Position numbers and translations under genes: made by a program
Part shown: positions 26,101 through 34,691 of the stretch, piece by piece
Position numbering within the stretch: position 1 is the stretch's first letter
How the letters are laid out: every line of letters begins with the position of its first letter
Notes under the pieces: model-generated
What the model was told of the DNA's origin: nothing
Databases searched by the model: none
Seen by the model: only the letters and a program-made list of their open reading frames with translations
Origin: Marinobacterium profundum
GTDB lineage: Bacteria > Pseudomonadota > Gammaproteobacteria > Pseudomonadales > Balneatricaceae
Assembly: GCF_001528745.1 (NCBI RefSeq)
Contig: NZ_BCNS01000159.1
Span: forward strand, 1-40,170
Direction of reading: 5' to 3'
DNA length: 40,170 nt

Positions 26101-26230
26101 TGCTCGGTTGTTGCAGGTGTCGGGGGTGCTGGAGCGGGAGGGGGATCTTATTCATGTCATTGCCGGACGTTTGACTGATATAACCCCATATTGGCAGTCG
26201 CTGGCGCTGAATTCGCGGGATTTTCGCTGA
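23168..26230 (+). CDS. dnaE2: Error-prone DNA polymerase DnaE2 (ImuC)
   Basis: This C-family polymerase of about 1020 residues performs translesion synthesis in SOS-induced cells. The PHP domain starts with YAELHCLSGFSFLRGASHPE. Catalytic acids are in PDIDVDFEHERREEV and KVDVLALGML. The YGFPESHAASFALLVY region and a C-terminal OB fold (RVAGIVTNRQRPGSASG, TFVTLEDETG) match DnaE2 rather than DnaE1, as does the shorter length. GTG 23168 has AGGTGGAG nine bases upstream; GTG 23153 is a less likely start. It completes the imuA-imuB-dnaE2 operon under the LexA box. Confidence 0.96.
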   Translation: MTLEYAELHCLSGFSFLRGASHPEELVQRASELGYRALALTDECSVAGVVRAWEACRETGLQLIVGSEFRLQDERVLMLAQNRRGYAQLCELITRARRRAAKGQYQIEWSDFGLQPDCLLLYRPGADLDQAAERGAELSGRFVGRCWILIERLLGADDAARYEQQQSLARQIGLPMVCASAVLMHLPGRQRLQDVLTSIRLAVPLSQAGFRLQANAERHLRSLNKLRRLYTTEMLDETLRIAERCSFDLGELRYEYPAELVPSGKSAGQWLAQRVEEGAALRFPEGMSVAIARQVEHELALIAELEYEHYFLTIDDIVRFAREQGILCQGRGSAANSVVCYCLHITEVDPRQVNMLFERFISRERAEPPDIDVDFEHERREEVIQYIYRRYGRERAGIAATVICYRRRSALRDVGKALGLDAAYLGWLYSRLDQRADYPQWLGQLRRCGGAAPGPQFELLLQLVDEIIGFPRHLSQHVGGFVISAGPLSELVPVENAAMKDRSLIQWNKDDLESLGLLKVDVLALGMLSAVRKTLGLLSVRDGKVLRMQDIPREDPRVYDMLSRAQSVGVFQVESRAQMNMLPRLQPRSYYDLVVQVAIVRPGPIQGDMVHPYLKRRAGLESVSYPSEAVRQVLERTLGVPIFQEQVISLAVVAAGFSAGEADQLRRAMAAWRRSGTIAVYQKKLVAGMLARGYSDEFAQRICRQIEGFGEYGFPESHAASFALLVYISAWLKCHEPAAFCCGLLNSQPMGFYSASQLVQDARRQGVTVRGVDINCSDWDSTLEPDGALRLGLRMVKRLSRKAAEVLLRVRQAGPFVSVTDAQARTGLDRGSWDLLAAAGALNGLAQHRYQARWELLAEDPALALGDARVAESGAVQLGAPDEQADLEEDFRHLGLTLGRHPMALLREGTALKGCLSAQQLEACRPGQLVRVAGIVTNRQRPGSASGVTFVTLEDETGQVNLVVWRKTAAMQHQALLSARLLQVSGVLEREGDLIHVIAGRLTDITPYWQSLALNSRDFR

Positions 26231-26298
26231 GTCTTTTGTCACGCCTTTAACTATTGTCACTGTGGATTCTTTTGACTTGAGCGCGTCTAGCTGTCAAG

Positions 26299-26315
26299 TT
26301 TGTGCAGTGCACAAA
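26299..26315. promoter_or_regulatory. Operator-like palindrome ahead of the patatin gene
   Basis: TTTGTGCAGTGCACAAA is a perfect 7-base-arm palindrome 18 bases before the patatin gene start. TTGACT at 26272-26277 could be a -35, but no good -10 follows at the right distance. The TGC-rich core recalls sites of PhaR-type regulators of polyhydroxyalkanoate metabolism. That link is a guess. Confidence 0.45.
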
Positions 26316-26333
26316 AATTAACCGGAGGCGGCT

Positions 26334-27335
26334 ATGGGAACGCGAAAGCTTAATCTTGCGCTACAGGGGGGCGGTGCCCACGGGGCTTTTACCTGGGGGG
26401 TGCTGGATCGACTGCTGGAGGAGCCAAAACTGCAATTTGATGGTGTCAGTGGTGCCAGCGCCGGCGCCATGAATGCGGTGATGCTGGCCAGCGGTCTGCA
26501 GCAGGGCGGCCATGCTGGTGCTCGCGAGCTGCTAACGCGATTCTGGAATGAGGTTTCCCTGCATGCGCTACCGGAGTTGCCAAAGGGCGCGGCAGTCGCT
26601 GGCATTGGCGAGTCGGTGGCAGACTGGATGCAGATGTTGACCTATTACCTGTCGCCCTATGACCTCAATCCGCTGGACATAAACCCGTTGCGCTCCCTGG
26701 TTGAGCGGATGGTGGATTTCGAACAGCTCCAGGCCGCCTCGCCCATTCGTCTATTTATTGCCGCAACCGATGTCCAAACCGGCAAGTTGCGGCTGTTCCG
26801 AGAGACTGAAATCAGTGCGGATCATCTGCTCGCCTCGGCTTGTCTGCCAACGCTGCACAAGGCCATCGAAATTGACGGGCGCAATTACTGGGATGGTGGC
26901 TTCAGTGGTAATCCGGTAATTTATCCGCTGATTTTTGACTGCGCCAGTGACGATGTGCTGGTCATTCTGTTACAGCCGCTGATGCGTGTCGGTACGCCCG
27001 TCAGTGCTTCTGCGATTCGTGAACGCGTCGCCGAGTTCGGCTTTCAAAGTACCTATCTGCGTGAAATGCGAGCCATCAGTTATATGCAGTTCGAGATTCG
27101 CAAGACTCCCTTTTCTCTGGGTGCCTTCGAGCGCAGGGTGCGCCGGCTGCGTTTGCACCTGATCGAATCCGATGAGCTGCTGGCAAGTCTGGATCGGGCC
27201 AGCAAGTACGATACCCGACTACACTTTCTGGAATCGCTGCGCGACCGTGGGCGGGCACAGGCTGATCGCTGGCTGGAGCAGAATGGACATTGCATCGGAC
27301 GTTCGTCCAGCTGCGACCTGGGACTCTTCCTGTAA
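26334..27335 (+). CDS. Patatin-like phospholipase (PatD-like)
   Basis: This 333-residue patatin-family serine hydrolase is predicted to cleave acyl esters of phospholipids. The oxyanion-hole glycines are in LQGGGAHGAF (residues 12-17). The nucleophile Ser42 is in GASAG. The partner Asp187 is in YWDGGFSGNP. The strong site GGAGG precedes ATG 26334. The C-terminal helix-rich part (RVRRLRLHLIESDELLA, ASKYDTRLHFLESLRDRGR) resembles PatD, which in Legionella is encoded with 3-hydroxybutyrate dehydrogenase bdhA. No bdhA is present here. There is no signal peptide. Confidence 0.9.
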   Translation: MGTRKLNLALQGGGAHGAFTWGVLDRLLEEPKLQFDGVSGASAGAMNAVMLASGLQQGGHAGARELLTRFWNEVSLHALPELPKGAAVAGIGESVADWMQMLTYYLSPYDLNPLDINPLRSLVERMVDFEQLQAASPIRLFIAATDVQTGKLRLFRETEISADHLLASACLPTLHKAIEIDGRNYWDGGFSGNPVIYPLIFDCASDDVLVILLQPLMRVGTPVSASAIRERVAEFGFQSTYLREMRAISYMQFEIRKTPFSLGAFERRVRRLRLHLIESDELLASLDRASKYDTRLHFLESLRDRGRAQADRWLEQNGHCIGRSSSCDLGLFL

Positions 27336-27460
27336 CCGCTCCGGCATCTGCTCCAGGGGGGCGGGTTCTGCTGTACATATTTGGTGATTTCATCATTGTT
27401 TCCGGCAGATGGCGGCGCCTGTGCCAGGACATTCTCATGTAACCGGCCATCTAAGCGGCC

Positions 27461-28207
27461 ATGGATACGCTTATGAAAAGAAGATCCGATCTGCGGCTGC
27501 TACTGTTGCAAATCCGCACCGAAGCCAAGGTGTGCGATGAAGAGCACCAGAGTTTCGCCAGCTACAGCGGCCTGGCGCCTGAGCAGATCGATATTCTCAA
27601 TGTCTTTCATACGCCGACCTTTTCCCCTGCTGCAGCCGATGGCTACGACGCCCTGCTGGTGGGCGGCGCCAGTGAGGCCAATGTGCTGGAGCCTGAGCAT
27701 TATCCCTTTGTGTCTCAGTGCGAAAAACTGTTGCGCCATGTGGTGACCACTTCGCTGCCAACCTTTGCATCCTGTTTTGGTTTTCAGCTCACGGTGCTGG
27801 CGCTCGGCGGCCGCATTGAACATAAAGAGCAGGGCTTTGAGATGGGAACCCTGGCCATTCGTCTGGCCGAGGCTGCGCAGGATGATCCGTTGTTGCATGA
27901 CTGCACCGATGGCTTCGCCGCCGTATCGGTACATCGGCAATACGCAGCTCAGGTTCCGCCCGGCTGCGAGCGCCTGGCTTTCACCGAACAGTGCGTGCAT
28001 GCGTTGCGGGTCCGCGGCAAGCCTTTCTGGGCCTTCCAGTTTCACCCAGAGGTAGACAAAGCCACGCTGGTGGAGCGGCTCACCCATTACCGGGATCACT
28101 ATACCGAAGACGCAGGTCATCTGGAGCAGGTGCTGAGCACGGCACAGGAAACTCCGGAGTCCAATGGCCTGATGCGAAAATTTGTCGACCGGATTCTGCT
28201 GTCGTAG
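27461..28207 (+). CDS. Stand-alone class I glutamine amidotransferase
   Basis: This 248-residue GATase-1 protein is of the type related to the GMP synthase glutaminase domain. The nucleophile Cys105 is in FASCFGFQL, and the His195/Glu197 pair is in FQFHPEVD. No synthetase domain is attached, so the acceptor of the ammonia is unknown. ATG 27461 and ATG 27473 are both possible starts. It lies between a patatin gene and pssA without a shared operon signal. Related proteins include enzymes for gamma-glutamyl compounds, so I give no name. Confidence 0.85.
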   Translation: MDTLMKRRSDLRLLLLQIRTEAKVCDEEHQSFASYSGLAPEQIDILNVFHTPTFSPAAADGYDALLVGGASEANVLEPEHYPFVSQCEKLLRHVVTTSLPTFASCFGFQLTVLALGGRIEHKEQGFEMGTLAIRLAEAAQDDPLLHDCTDGFAAVSVHRQYAAQVPPGCERLAFTEQCVHALRVRGKPFWAFQFHPEVDKATLVERLTHYRDHYTEDAGHLEQVLSTAQETPESNGLMRKFVDRILLS

Positions 28208-28234
28208 TCGTCATGGTTGCGCCTGAACGGGGCG

Positions 28235-28264
28235 GTGACAGCAGGGAGGCGGCACCTGTAGAAT
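28235..28264 (+). promoter_or_regulatory. Candidate sigma70 promoter of pssA
   Basis: GTGACA (28235-28240) and TAGAAT (28259-28264) are separated by 18 bases. They lie about 30 bases before the pssA start, in the gap after the amidotransferase gene. Confidence 0.5.
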
Positions 28265-28294
28265 GAGCCCAACTGAATCGACCACTGAAGAGAG

Positions 28295-29044
28295 ATGATG
28301 ACGGACGAACATACTCAACCCTGTGATGACGAGCAGCCTCCCCGTAGTCGGGGCATTTATCTGCTGCCTAATCTGTTCACAACGGGTGCCCTTTTTTCGG
28401 GCTTTTATGCAGTAATCGCTGGAATGAACGGTGACTTCGTCAACGCGTCCATCGCCATTTTTGTGGCCATGGTACTCGATGGACTCGACGGTCGCGTGGC
28501 CCGCATGACCAATACCAGCAGTCAGTTCGGTGCCGAATACGATTCGCTGTCGGATATGGTGTCCTTTGGTGTGGCGCCGGCACTCGTGGCCTTTACCTGG
28601 GCGCTGGACAGCGTAGGCAAGATCGGCTGGTTTGCCGCTTTCATCTATGTCGCCTGTGCGGCCCTGCGGCTGGCGCGCTTTAATACCCAGATTGGCTCAG
28701 TCGACAAAAAATACTTTATCGGTTTGCCGAGCCCTGCGGCGGCGGCGGCGGTGGCGGGTCTCGTCTGGGCCAGCTCGGAGTTTGAGGTAGAGCCTGGGCC
28801 TTTGGCCTATGTGGTTGCGGCTTTTGTGGCTTGCTGCGGTTTGCTGATGGTCAGCAACGTGCTCTATTACAGCTTCAAAGACGTGGATTTCAAAGGCAAG
28901 GTGCCCTTTATGATCCTGGCCGGTATTGTGCTGGTGATAGGTGTTATCTCCATCAGCCCGGCAACATTCCTGTGGCTGCTGTTCCTGCTGTATCTGCTGT
29001 CCGGCCCGCTACTCTGGCTGTGGCGCAAACGCAAGGCACTCTGA
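28295..29044 (+). CDS. pssA: CDP-diacylglycerol-serine O-phosphatidyltransferase
   Basis: This 249-residue membrane enzyme makes phosphatidylserine, the precursor of phosphatidylethanolamine. The CDP-alcohol phosphotransferase motif D-G-x2-A-R-x8-G-x3-D-x3-D is complete at residues 65-87 (LDGRVAR ... FGAEYDSLSD). About six to eight hydrophobic segments follow. It belongs to the integral-membrane type rather than the E. coli peripheral type. In Pseudomonas pssA is usually next to ilvC; here it is not. Two ATGs lie in tandem at the start. Confidence 0.93.
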   Translation: MMTDEHTQPCDDEQPPRSRGIYLLPNLFTTGALFSGFYAVIAGMNGDFVNASIAIFVAMVLDGLDGRVARMTNTSSQFGAEYDSLSDMVSFGVAPALVAFTWALDSVGKIGWFAAFIYVACAALRLARFNTQIGSVDKKYFIGLPSPAAAAAVAGLVWASSEFEVEPGPLAYVVAAFVACCGLLMVSNVLYYSFKDVDFKGKVPFMILAGIVLVIGVISISPATFLWLLFLLYLLSGPLLWLWRKRKAL

Positions 29045-29224
29045 GGCTCCAGTTCCGCTCCACTGTGACGTGATAATTGACGGACCTGTGCTGGATTCAC
29101 CCTGCAAATGACAGTAAAAGCTGTTTTCAGGGAGGGTTCAGTCAGGGGTTCTAGGCTAAGGGCTAACTTATCGCAGTGCCCGCTGGGCCCGGCAATTTGC
29201 TGAATTTCACGCAGGGAACGGAAC

Positions 29225-30232
29225 ATGCTGATTAAAAGAAGATCCCCGATAAAATCCTCCGATATTACGTCGGAATCTGTGTATGTGAATCGGCGTCGAT
29301 TCCTGCAGGGCCTGGCAGGTACCACCGCGCTGGCATTGACCGAAGGCGCTTCAGCAATTCCGGCCTACAGCCTGGATAAGGATCAGCCAAAGTATCCCGG
29401 GCCCGACTGGCTGCAGGGCGCACTGCGTGACAGTGTCCGCAATGAGGCTTTTTCCACCGCTGAAAAACCCGCACCCTACGGCAATATCATTACCCACAAC
29501 AACTTCTATGAATTCGGGCTCGGTAAACAGGATCCGTCGCAACGGGCACAAGCGTTCAAAACCGATCCCTGGAAAGTTGAAATTGCCGGTGAGGTGAACA
29601 AGCCTGGCGTTTATAATCTCGAAGACCTGCTCAAGCCCCACGCGCTGGAAGAGCGAATTTATCGCCTGCGTTGTGTTGAGGCCTGGTCCATGGTCATTCC
29701 CTGGATGGGTTTTCCGCTGGGTGATCTGCTCAAGCGTTTTGAGCCTACCTCCAAAGCCAAGTACGTCGAGTTCACTACATTGCAGGATTCGGATCAGATG
29801 CCCGGACAGCGGTCATTCTTCTCGACGCTGGACTGGCCTTATGTCGAAGGCCTGCGCATGGATGAAGCCATGCACCCGCTCACGCTGCTCGCGGTAGGGT
29901 TGTACGGTAACGCCTTGCCGCCGCAAAATGGCGCGCCCTTTCGGCTGGTTGTACCCTGGAAATACGGCTTCAAGAGCATCAAGTCGATCGTCAAGATTCG
30001 CTTGGTGGAAGAGATGCCCGGGACATCCTGGAATCGCACCGCCTCGGGTGAGTATGGCTTCTATGCCAACGTGAATCCGAGGGTTGACCATCCGCGCTGG
30101 AGTCAGGCAACTGAGCGGCGCCTGCCATCATCACTGTTTTCTCCCAATATAATCGATACCTTGCCTTTTAACGGTTACGCGGATGACGTGGCTAGCCTGT
30201 ACAGCGACATGGATTTGCAGCAGTGGTTCTGA
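29225..30232 (+). CDS. msrP: Periplasmic methionine sulfoxide reductase, molybdenum subunit
   Basis: This 335-residue YedY/MsrP protein reduces oxidised methionines in periplasmic proteins. A Tat signal is visible ([11 protein letters not shown], residues 22-32, then a hydrophobic stretch to about 45). The molybdopterin-ligating Cys150 lies in [13 protein letters not shown]. The sulfite-oxidase fold motif [12 protein letters not shown] and the C-terminal [14 protein letters not shown] region are present. It overlaps msrQ by 10 bases. The 180 bases upstream show no clear promoter. Confidence 0.96.
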   Translation: MLIKRRSPIKSSDITSESVYVNRRRFLQGLAGTTALALTEGASAIPAYSLDKDQPKYPGPDWLQGALRDSVRNEAFSTAEKPAPYGNIITHNNFYEFGLGKQDPSQRAQAFKTDPWKVEIAGEVNKPGVYNLEDLLKPHALEERIYRLRCVEAWSMVIPWMGFPLGDLLKRFEPTSKAKYVEFTTLQDSDQMPGQRSFFSTLDWPYVEGLRMDEAMHPLTLLAVGLYGNALPPQNGAPFRLVVPWKYGFKSIKSIVKIRLVEEMPGTSWNRTASGEYGFYANVNPRVDHPRWSQATERRLPSSLFSPNIIDTLPFNGYADDVASLYSDMDLQQWF

Positions 30233-30846
30233 CCGATATCAGAAGCCGGGCCCTGAAACCGCTGGCACTCTGGTGGCTGGTGTTCATGCTGCCGTTACTG
30301 CCGCTGGCGTGGCTGTTTGAACAGGCGTGGACCATGAATCTGGGGGCTGATCCTGCCCAGGCGATCGTCAAGTTCACCGGGCTCTGGACGCTGCGCCTGT
30401 TGTGGATAACTCTGGCCGTGACGCCGCTGCGCCGGATCTTTCACTGGGGCTGGCTGCAGCGCTACCGCCGCATGCTGGGTCTTTATGTGCTCTTCTATGC
30501 CATGGTTCACCTGCTGGCCTTCGCTACCTTTATTCTGGGGTGGCGACCGGATCTGCTGTGGCGTGAACTGAGTGAGCGGCCCTATATAGTGGTGGGTTCG
30601 CTGGCTTTGCTGCTGTTGATCCCGCTGGGGATCACCTCAACCCGAGGCATGCAGCGTCGGCTGGGCGCACGCTGGGTCAAACTGCACCGCCTGGTGTATG
30701 TGATCGCTTTGCTGGCGATGGTGCATTTCATCTGGCAGATCCGCAGTTCTTTTGAAGATCAGCTGCTGTATGGCGTCATTCTGGCCGCATTGCTGGGGTA
30801 TCGCATCTGGATGCGGCGCCGCTCCCTCAAGCGCAAAAGCCGCTGA
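30223..30846 (+). CDS. msrQ: MsrQ, heme-binding membrane subunit of MsrPQ
   Basis: This 207-residue YedZ-type protein has about six membrane helices and passes quinol electrons to MsrP. Heme-ligand histidines are likely in [18 protein letters not shown] and [19 protein letters not shown] and [19 protein letters not shown] are family signatures. The GTG start at 30223 lies inside the msrP end, giving coupled translation. A weak hairpin follows the stop (arms 30870-30876 and 30888-30894), with only a short T stretch. Confidence 0.94.
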   Translation: MVLTDIRSRALKPLALWWLVFMLPLLPLAWLFEQAWTMNLGADPAQAIVKFTGLWTLRLLWITLAVTPLRRIFHWGWLQRYRRMLGLYVLFYAMVHLLAFATFILGWRPDLLWRELSERPYIVVGSLALLLLIPLGITSTRGMQRRLGARWVKLHRLVYVIALLAMVHFIWQIRSSFEDQLLYGVILAALLGYRIWMRRRSLKRKSR

Positions 30847-31060
30847 GGCAATCGCTTCGGCATCTTGTCGGCGATTTTATGTTCGATAATCGCCTGATTT
30901 TCCTCATTCTGTTTCCTCCGCTTTTCGCACTGCTTTCGTATTTCTGGAAAGGCGTCCCCTGGCTTGAGCCACGGTCCTGATTAGCCTGTCGCGGCTCACA
31001 AGTCGGCGGGCTTCGGCTATACCTGTAGCATCCATTGTTAATGTGAAAGGGAGGCGTCAA

Positions 31061-31270
31061 ATGTCGGACCCCAAAAAAAACGGGCTGTTCAAGGCCGCAC
31101 TCAGTGCGTTGGCGGCGATGTTTGGCGTCCAGTCAGAACGTAATCGACAAGAAGATTTTTCATCTGGCTCGCCGCTGCGCTATCTGCTGACCGGCGTTCT
31201 GATGGTGGCATTATTTGTCGTCGGCGTAATTTTACTGGTGCGTTTGGCCCTTATGCTGGCAGGAGGCTGA
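31061..31270 (+). CDS. DUF2970 small membrane protein
   Basis: This 69-residue protein starts MSDPKKNGLFKAALSALAAMFGVQ, followed by a polar stretch and one membrane helix (LTGVLMVALFVVGVILLV). This is the DUF2970 pattern. GGGAGG lies six bases before ATG 31061. In Pseudomonas a DUF2970 gene sits among the aa3 oxidase genes, usually between ctaG and coxC. Here it precedes coxB by 120 bases. Its function is unknown; association with cytochrome oxidase assembly is suggested only by context. Confidence 0.82.
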   Translation: MSDPKKNGLFKAALSALAAMFGVQSERNRQEDFSSGSPLRYLLTGVLMVALFVVGVILLVRLALMLAGG

Positions 31271-31277
31271 TCCAACC

Positions 31278-31304
31278 TTGCATTCCCGGGCAGGCTGCTA
31301 TACT
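31278..31304 (+). promoter_or_regulatory. Candidate promoter of the cox operon
   Basis: TTGCAT (31278-31283) and TATACT (31299-31304) are separated by 15 bases, slightly short of optimum. They lie about 90 bases upstream of coxB, just after the DUF2970 stop. Confidence 0.45.
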
Positions 31305-31391
31305 CACTCTTAACCAAGTGATCTGGTAGGGAAAATTCCGCATGATCGTAACACTTGGGCGGTTCTGCAGACTTCGTGAGAGGCCCGGTAA

Positions 31392-32504
31392 ATGATAAAA
31401 AGAGTCTGGCTCCTGCCATGGATAGGATTGTTTCTTTCCCTGCCGGCCAAAGCCGCCTGGGAAGTGAATATCACGCCGGGAGCGACTGCGATCTCGCGTG
31501 AAGTTTACGACCTTCACATGATTATTTTTTGGATTTGCGTCGCCATCGGGGTTGTGGTGTTCGGCGTGATGTTCTGGTCCATCTTCCATCATCGGAAATC
31601 CCGCGGCGCCGAGGCGCGTAACTTCCACGAAAATACAGCGGTAGAGATTCTCTGGACGCTGATCCCCTTTGTTATCCTTATCGCCATGGCGATCCCCGCC
31701 ACAGCGACCCTGATCAAGATGTACGACAATACCGATTCCGATATTGATATTCAGGTAACTGGCTATCAATGGAAATGGCGTTATCAATATTTGGGTCAGG
31801 ACATTGATTTCTTCTCATCCCTGTCCACACCGCGAGAGCAAATCAATAATGAAGCCGCCAAAGGTGAGAATTATCTGCTGGAGGTCGATAACCCTCTGGT
31901 ACTGCCGGTTGGCCAGAAAGTACGTTTCCTGTTTACCGCTGCCGATGTTATCCATTCCTGGTGGGTGCCGGATCTTGCTGTAAAGAAAGACGCCATACCC
32001 GGGTTTATCAACGAATCCTGGGCCATTCCTGAAGAACCCGGCATCTACCGTGGGCAATGTACCGAACTGTGCGGCCGCGACCATGGTTTCATGCCTATAG
32101 TGGTTGAAGTCAAATCTCAGGCCGATTTTGACCTGTGGCTGGCTGATACGCGCAACGCAGCCCAGGCGCAGGCGGCTGCCGCAAGCGAGGAATGGACGCT
32201 GGAACAGCTGATGGAGCGGGGCGAACAGGTCTACAACACCAGCTGTGCGGCCTGTCATCAGGCGACCGGACAGGGCATCCCCGGAGCCTTCCCGGCGCTG
32301 GTCGGCAGCCCCATGGTGACGACCGATATAGATGCACATATCAATATCGTTTTGCACGGCAAGGCAGGTACCGCAATGCAGGCCTTCGGGGCCCAGTTGA
32401 ATGCGGTCGATCTGGCGGCTGTTATTACCTATGAGCGTAATGCCTGGGGCAATGATACTGGTGACAGTGTCAGCCCGCAGCGAATTACCGAACTGCAGCA
32501 GTAG
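31392..32504 (+). CDS. coxB: Cytochrome c oxidase subunit II with C-terminal cytochrome c domain
   Basis: This 370-residue subunit receives electrons from cytochrome c. It has a signal peptide (residues 1-21) and two membrane helices (about 42-64 and 87-108). The periplasmic CuA cupredoxin domain has ligands H188, C223, C227, H231 and M234 (CTELCGRDHGFM). A fused c-type cytochrome domain has the heme site CAACH at 285-289. The fusion (caa3-like) is common in Pseudomonas relatives. The axial Met is likely in the C-terminal GTAMQAFG. Confidence 0.97.
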   Translation: MIKRVWLLPWIGLFLSLPAKAAWEVNITPGATAISREVYDLHMIIFWICVAIGVVVFGVMFWSIFHHRKSRGAEARNFHENTAVEILWTLIPFVILIAMAIPATATLIKMYDNTDSDIDIQVTGYQWKWRYQYLGQDIDFFSSLSTPREQINNEAAKGENYLLEVDNPLVLPVGQKVRFLFTAADVIHSWWVPDLAVKKDAIPGFINESWAIPEEPGIYRGQCTELCGRDHGFMPIVVEVKSQADFDLWLADTRNAAQAQAAAASEEWTLEQLMERGEQVYNTSCAACHQATGQGIPGAFPALVGSPMVTTDIDAHINIVLHGKAGTAMQAFGAQLNAVDLAAVITYERNAWGNDTGDSVSPQRITELQQ

Positions 32505-32513
32505 GAGGGGAAC

Positions 32514-34097
32514 ATGGACACTACGCTCAGTGTGGATTCTACCGAACATGGTCACGGGCCGGCCAAGGGCCTGGGACGCTGGTTCTTTACCACCAACCAC
32601 AAGGATATAGGGACACTCTACCTCTGGTTCAGCTTGTTGATGTTCCTCACCGGCGGCTGTATGGCGCTGATGATACGAGCAGAGCTGTTTCAGCCGGGCT
32701 TGCAGCTGGTACAGCCGGAATTTTTTAACCAGATGACCACCATGCATGGTCTGATCATGGTGTTTGGTGCCGTCATGCCGGCCTTTGTCGGCCTGGCTAA
32801 CTGGATGATTCCTATCATGGTGGGAGCGCCGGACATGGCGCTGCCGCGCATGAACAACTGGAGCTTCTGGATACTGCCCTTCGCCTTCTCGCTGATGCTC
32901 TCCACGCTCTTTATGGAGGGCGGTGGTCCCAACTTCGGCTGGACATTCTACGCGCCGCTTTCAACCACCTATGCGCCGCCGAGCGTGACCTTCTTTATCT
33001 TTGCGGTTCACATGATGGGTTTCAGTTCGATCATGGGGGCGATTAACATTATTGCCACCATCCTTAACATGCGCGCGCCTGGCATGACGATGATGAAGCT
33101 GCCGCTGTTCGTCTGGACCTGGCTGATTACGGCCTTTCTGCTGATAGCGGTCATGCCGGTACTGGCCGGTGTGGTGACCATGATGCTGATGGATATCCAC
33201 TTTGGCACCAGCTTCTTTAATGCCGCCGGCGGCGGTGATCCGGTGCTGTTCCAGCATGTGTTCTGGTTCTTCGGCCATCCCGAGGTCTACATCATGATCT
33301 TGCCGGCCTTCGGCATTGTCAGCGAAATCATACCGACTTTCGCCCGCAAGAAACTGTTTGGCTATGCCTCCATGGTGTATGCAACCTCGTCCATCGCCCT
33401 GCTGTCCTTCCTGGTCTGGGCGCACCACATGTTTACGGTTGGCCTGCCGCTGGCGGGCGAGTTGTTCTTCATGTACGCGACCATGCTGATTGCTGTGCCG
33501 ACCGGGGTGAAGGTATTCAACTGGGTGGCCACCATGTTCCATGGCTCCATGACCTTCGAGACTCCCATGCTGTTCGCGCTGGCTTTCGTGGTGCTATTTA
33601 CCATCGGTGGCTTTTCCGGTCTGATGCTGGCCATTGCTCCGGCTGATTTCCAGTACCACGACACCTACTTCGTGGTGGCGCATTTCCACTATGTACTGGT
33701 GCCGGGTGCCATCTTCTCGATCATGGCGGGGGCCTATTATTGGCTGCCCAAGTGGACGGGTCACATGCTCAACGAGCGTCTTGGCAAGGCACACTTCTGG
33801 CTCAGCTTTATCGGTGTCAACGTTACCTTCTTCCCGATGCACTTCCTCGGTTTGGCGGGCATGCCCCGGCGTATTCCGGACTATGCGCTGCAGTTTGCTG
33901 ATTTTAATGCTGTGGCCAGTGTTGGTGCCTTTATCTTCGGCCTCTCTCAGCTGCTGTTTGTGTACAACATCATCAGCTGCATTCGCGGCGGTGAGCGGGC
34001 TACGGATCAGGTATGGGAGGGCTCCCACGGGCTGGAATGGACGCTGCCATCGCCCGCACCCTATCACACCTTTACCCAGCCCCCGGTGATCAAGTAA
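32514..34097 (+). CDS. coxA: Cytochrome c oxidase subunit I
   Basis: This 527-residue heme-copper oxidase core has 12 membrane helices. The proton-path residues of the A1 type are present: the D-channel Asp and Asn in GAPDMALPRMNN, the Glu of FGHPEVYIMILP (with the Tyr that crosslinks to a CuB histidine), and the K-channel Lys in PTGVKVFNW. CuB histidines are in WAHHMFTVG, and heme ligands are in VAHFHYVL. It reduces oxygen to water and pumps protons. GGAGGGG lies four bases before ATG 32514. Confidence 0.98.
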   Translation: MDTTLSVDSTEHGHGPAKGLGRWFFTTNHKDIGTLYLWFSLLMFLTGGCMALMIRAELFQPGLQLVQPEFFNQMTTMHGLIMVFGAVMPAFVGLANWMIPIMVGAPDMALPRMNNWSFWILPFAFSLMLSTLFMEGGGPNFGWTFYAPLSTTYAPPSVTFFIFAVHMMGFSSIMGAINIIATILNMRAPGMTMMKLPLFVWTWLITAFLLIAVMPVLAGVVTMMLMDIHFGTSFFNAAGGGDPVLFQHVFWFFGHPEVYIMILPAFGIVSEIIPTFARKKLFGYASMVYATSSIALLSFLVWAHHMFTVGLPLAGELFFMYATMLIAVPTGVKVFNWVATMFHGSMTFETPMLFALAFVVLFTIGGFSGLMLAIAPADFQYHDTYFVVAHFHYVLVPGAIFSIMAGAYYWLPKWTGHMLNERLGKAHFWLSFIGVNVTFFPMHFLGLAGMPRRIPDYALQFADFNAVASVGAFIFGLSQLLFVYNIISCIRGGERATDQVWEGSHGLEWTLPSPAPYHTFTQPPVIK

Positions 34098-34115
34098 CGG
34101 CGGGAGGTTTGGCGG

Positions 34116-34691
34116 ATGGATGCTCTAGGACGCAAGAACAGACGGCTGGTACTGCAGCTGGTGCTTGGCGGTATCTTAATGTTTGGCTTTGGTTTTGCTC
34201 TGGTGCCGCTCTACGACGTTTTCTGTCGTATTACTGGACTCAACGGCAAAATTACCAATACAGGCCCGATAGCCGCGGAAGAGGCGGATACCAGTCGAGA
34301 TATACGGGTGCAGTTTATCGGTATAAACAACGAGGCTATGCCCTGGGAGTTTCGCCCTACGTTGAATACGGTGTCGGTGAATCCCGGAGAAATGCGTCAG
34401 ATGGCGTATTTTGCCCGTAATCCGACGTCTGCCCGCATGGTGGCCCAGGCTATTCCCTCGGTGACTCCCGCCGAGGCTGCCCAGTACCTGCACAAGGTCA
34501 GCTGTTTTTGCTTCGATCAGCAGGCTCTCGATGCGGATGAAGATATGGAGATGCCGCTGCTTTTTGTGATCGATAAAAAGCTGCCGGCCGATATTCATAC
34601 GATCACGCTTTCGTACACCCTGTTCGATATCACTCCGCGCCTGTCCACCGGGCAAATAATAAAAGATGACACACAGAGGTCGACGCTATGA
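34116..34691 (+). CDS. ctaG: Cytochrome c oxidase assembly protein CtaG/Cox11
   Basis: This 191-residue protein has one N-terminal membrane helix and a periplasmic domain that delivers copper to CuB of subunit I. The signature PLYDVFCRITGLNGK is followed by the copper-binding KVSCFCFDQQ. It lies between coxA and coxC, as in Pseudomonas. GGGAGG precedes ATG 34116, and the stop overlaps coxC by ATGA. Confidence 0.96.
   Translation: MDALGRKNRRLVLQLVLGGILMFGFGFALVPLYDVFCRITGLNGKITNTGPIAAEEADTSRDIRVQFIGINNEAMPWEFRPTLNTVSVNPGEMRQMAYFARNPTSARMVAQAIPSVTPAEAAQYLHKVSCFCFDQQALDADEDMEMPLLFVIDKKLPADIHTITLSYTLFDITPRLSTGQIIKDDTQRSTL

Noticed and set aside
31815-32747. A 310-residue open frame on the minus strand
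   Set aside because: It is antisense to coxB and the start of coxA, with no family signature.
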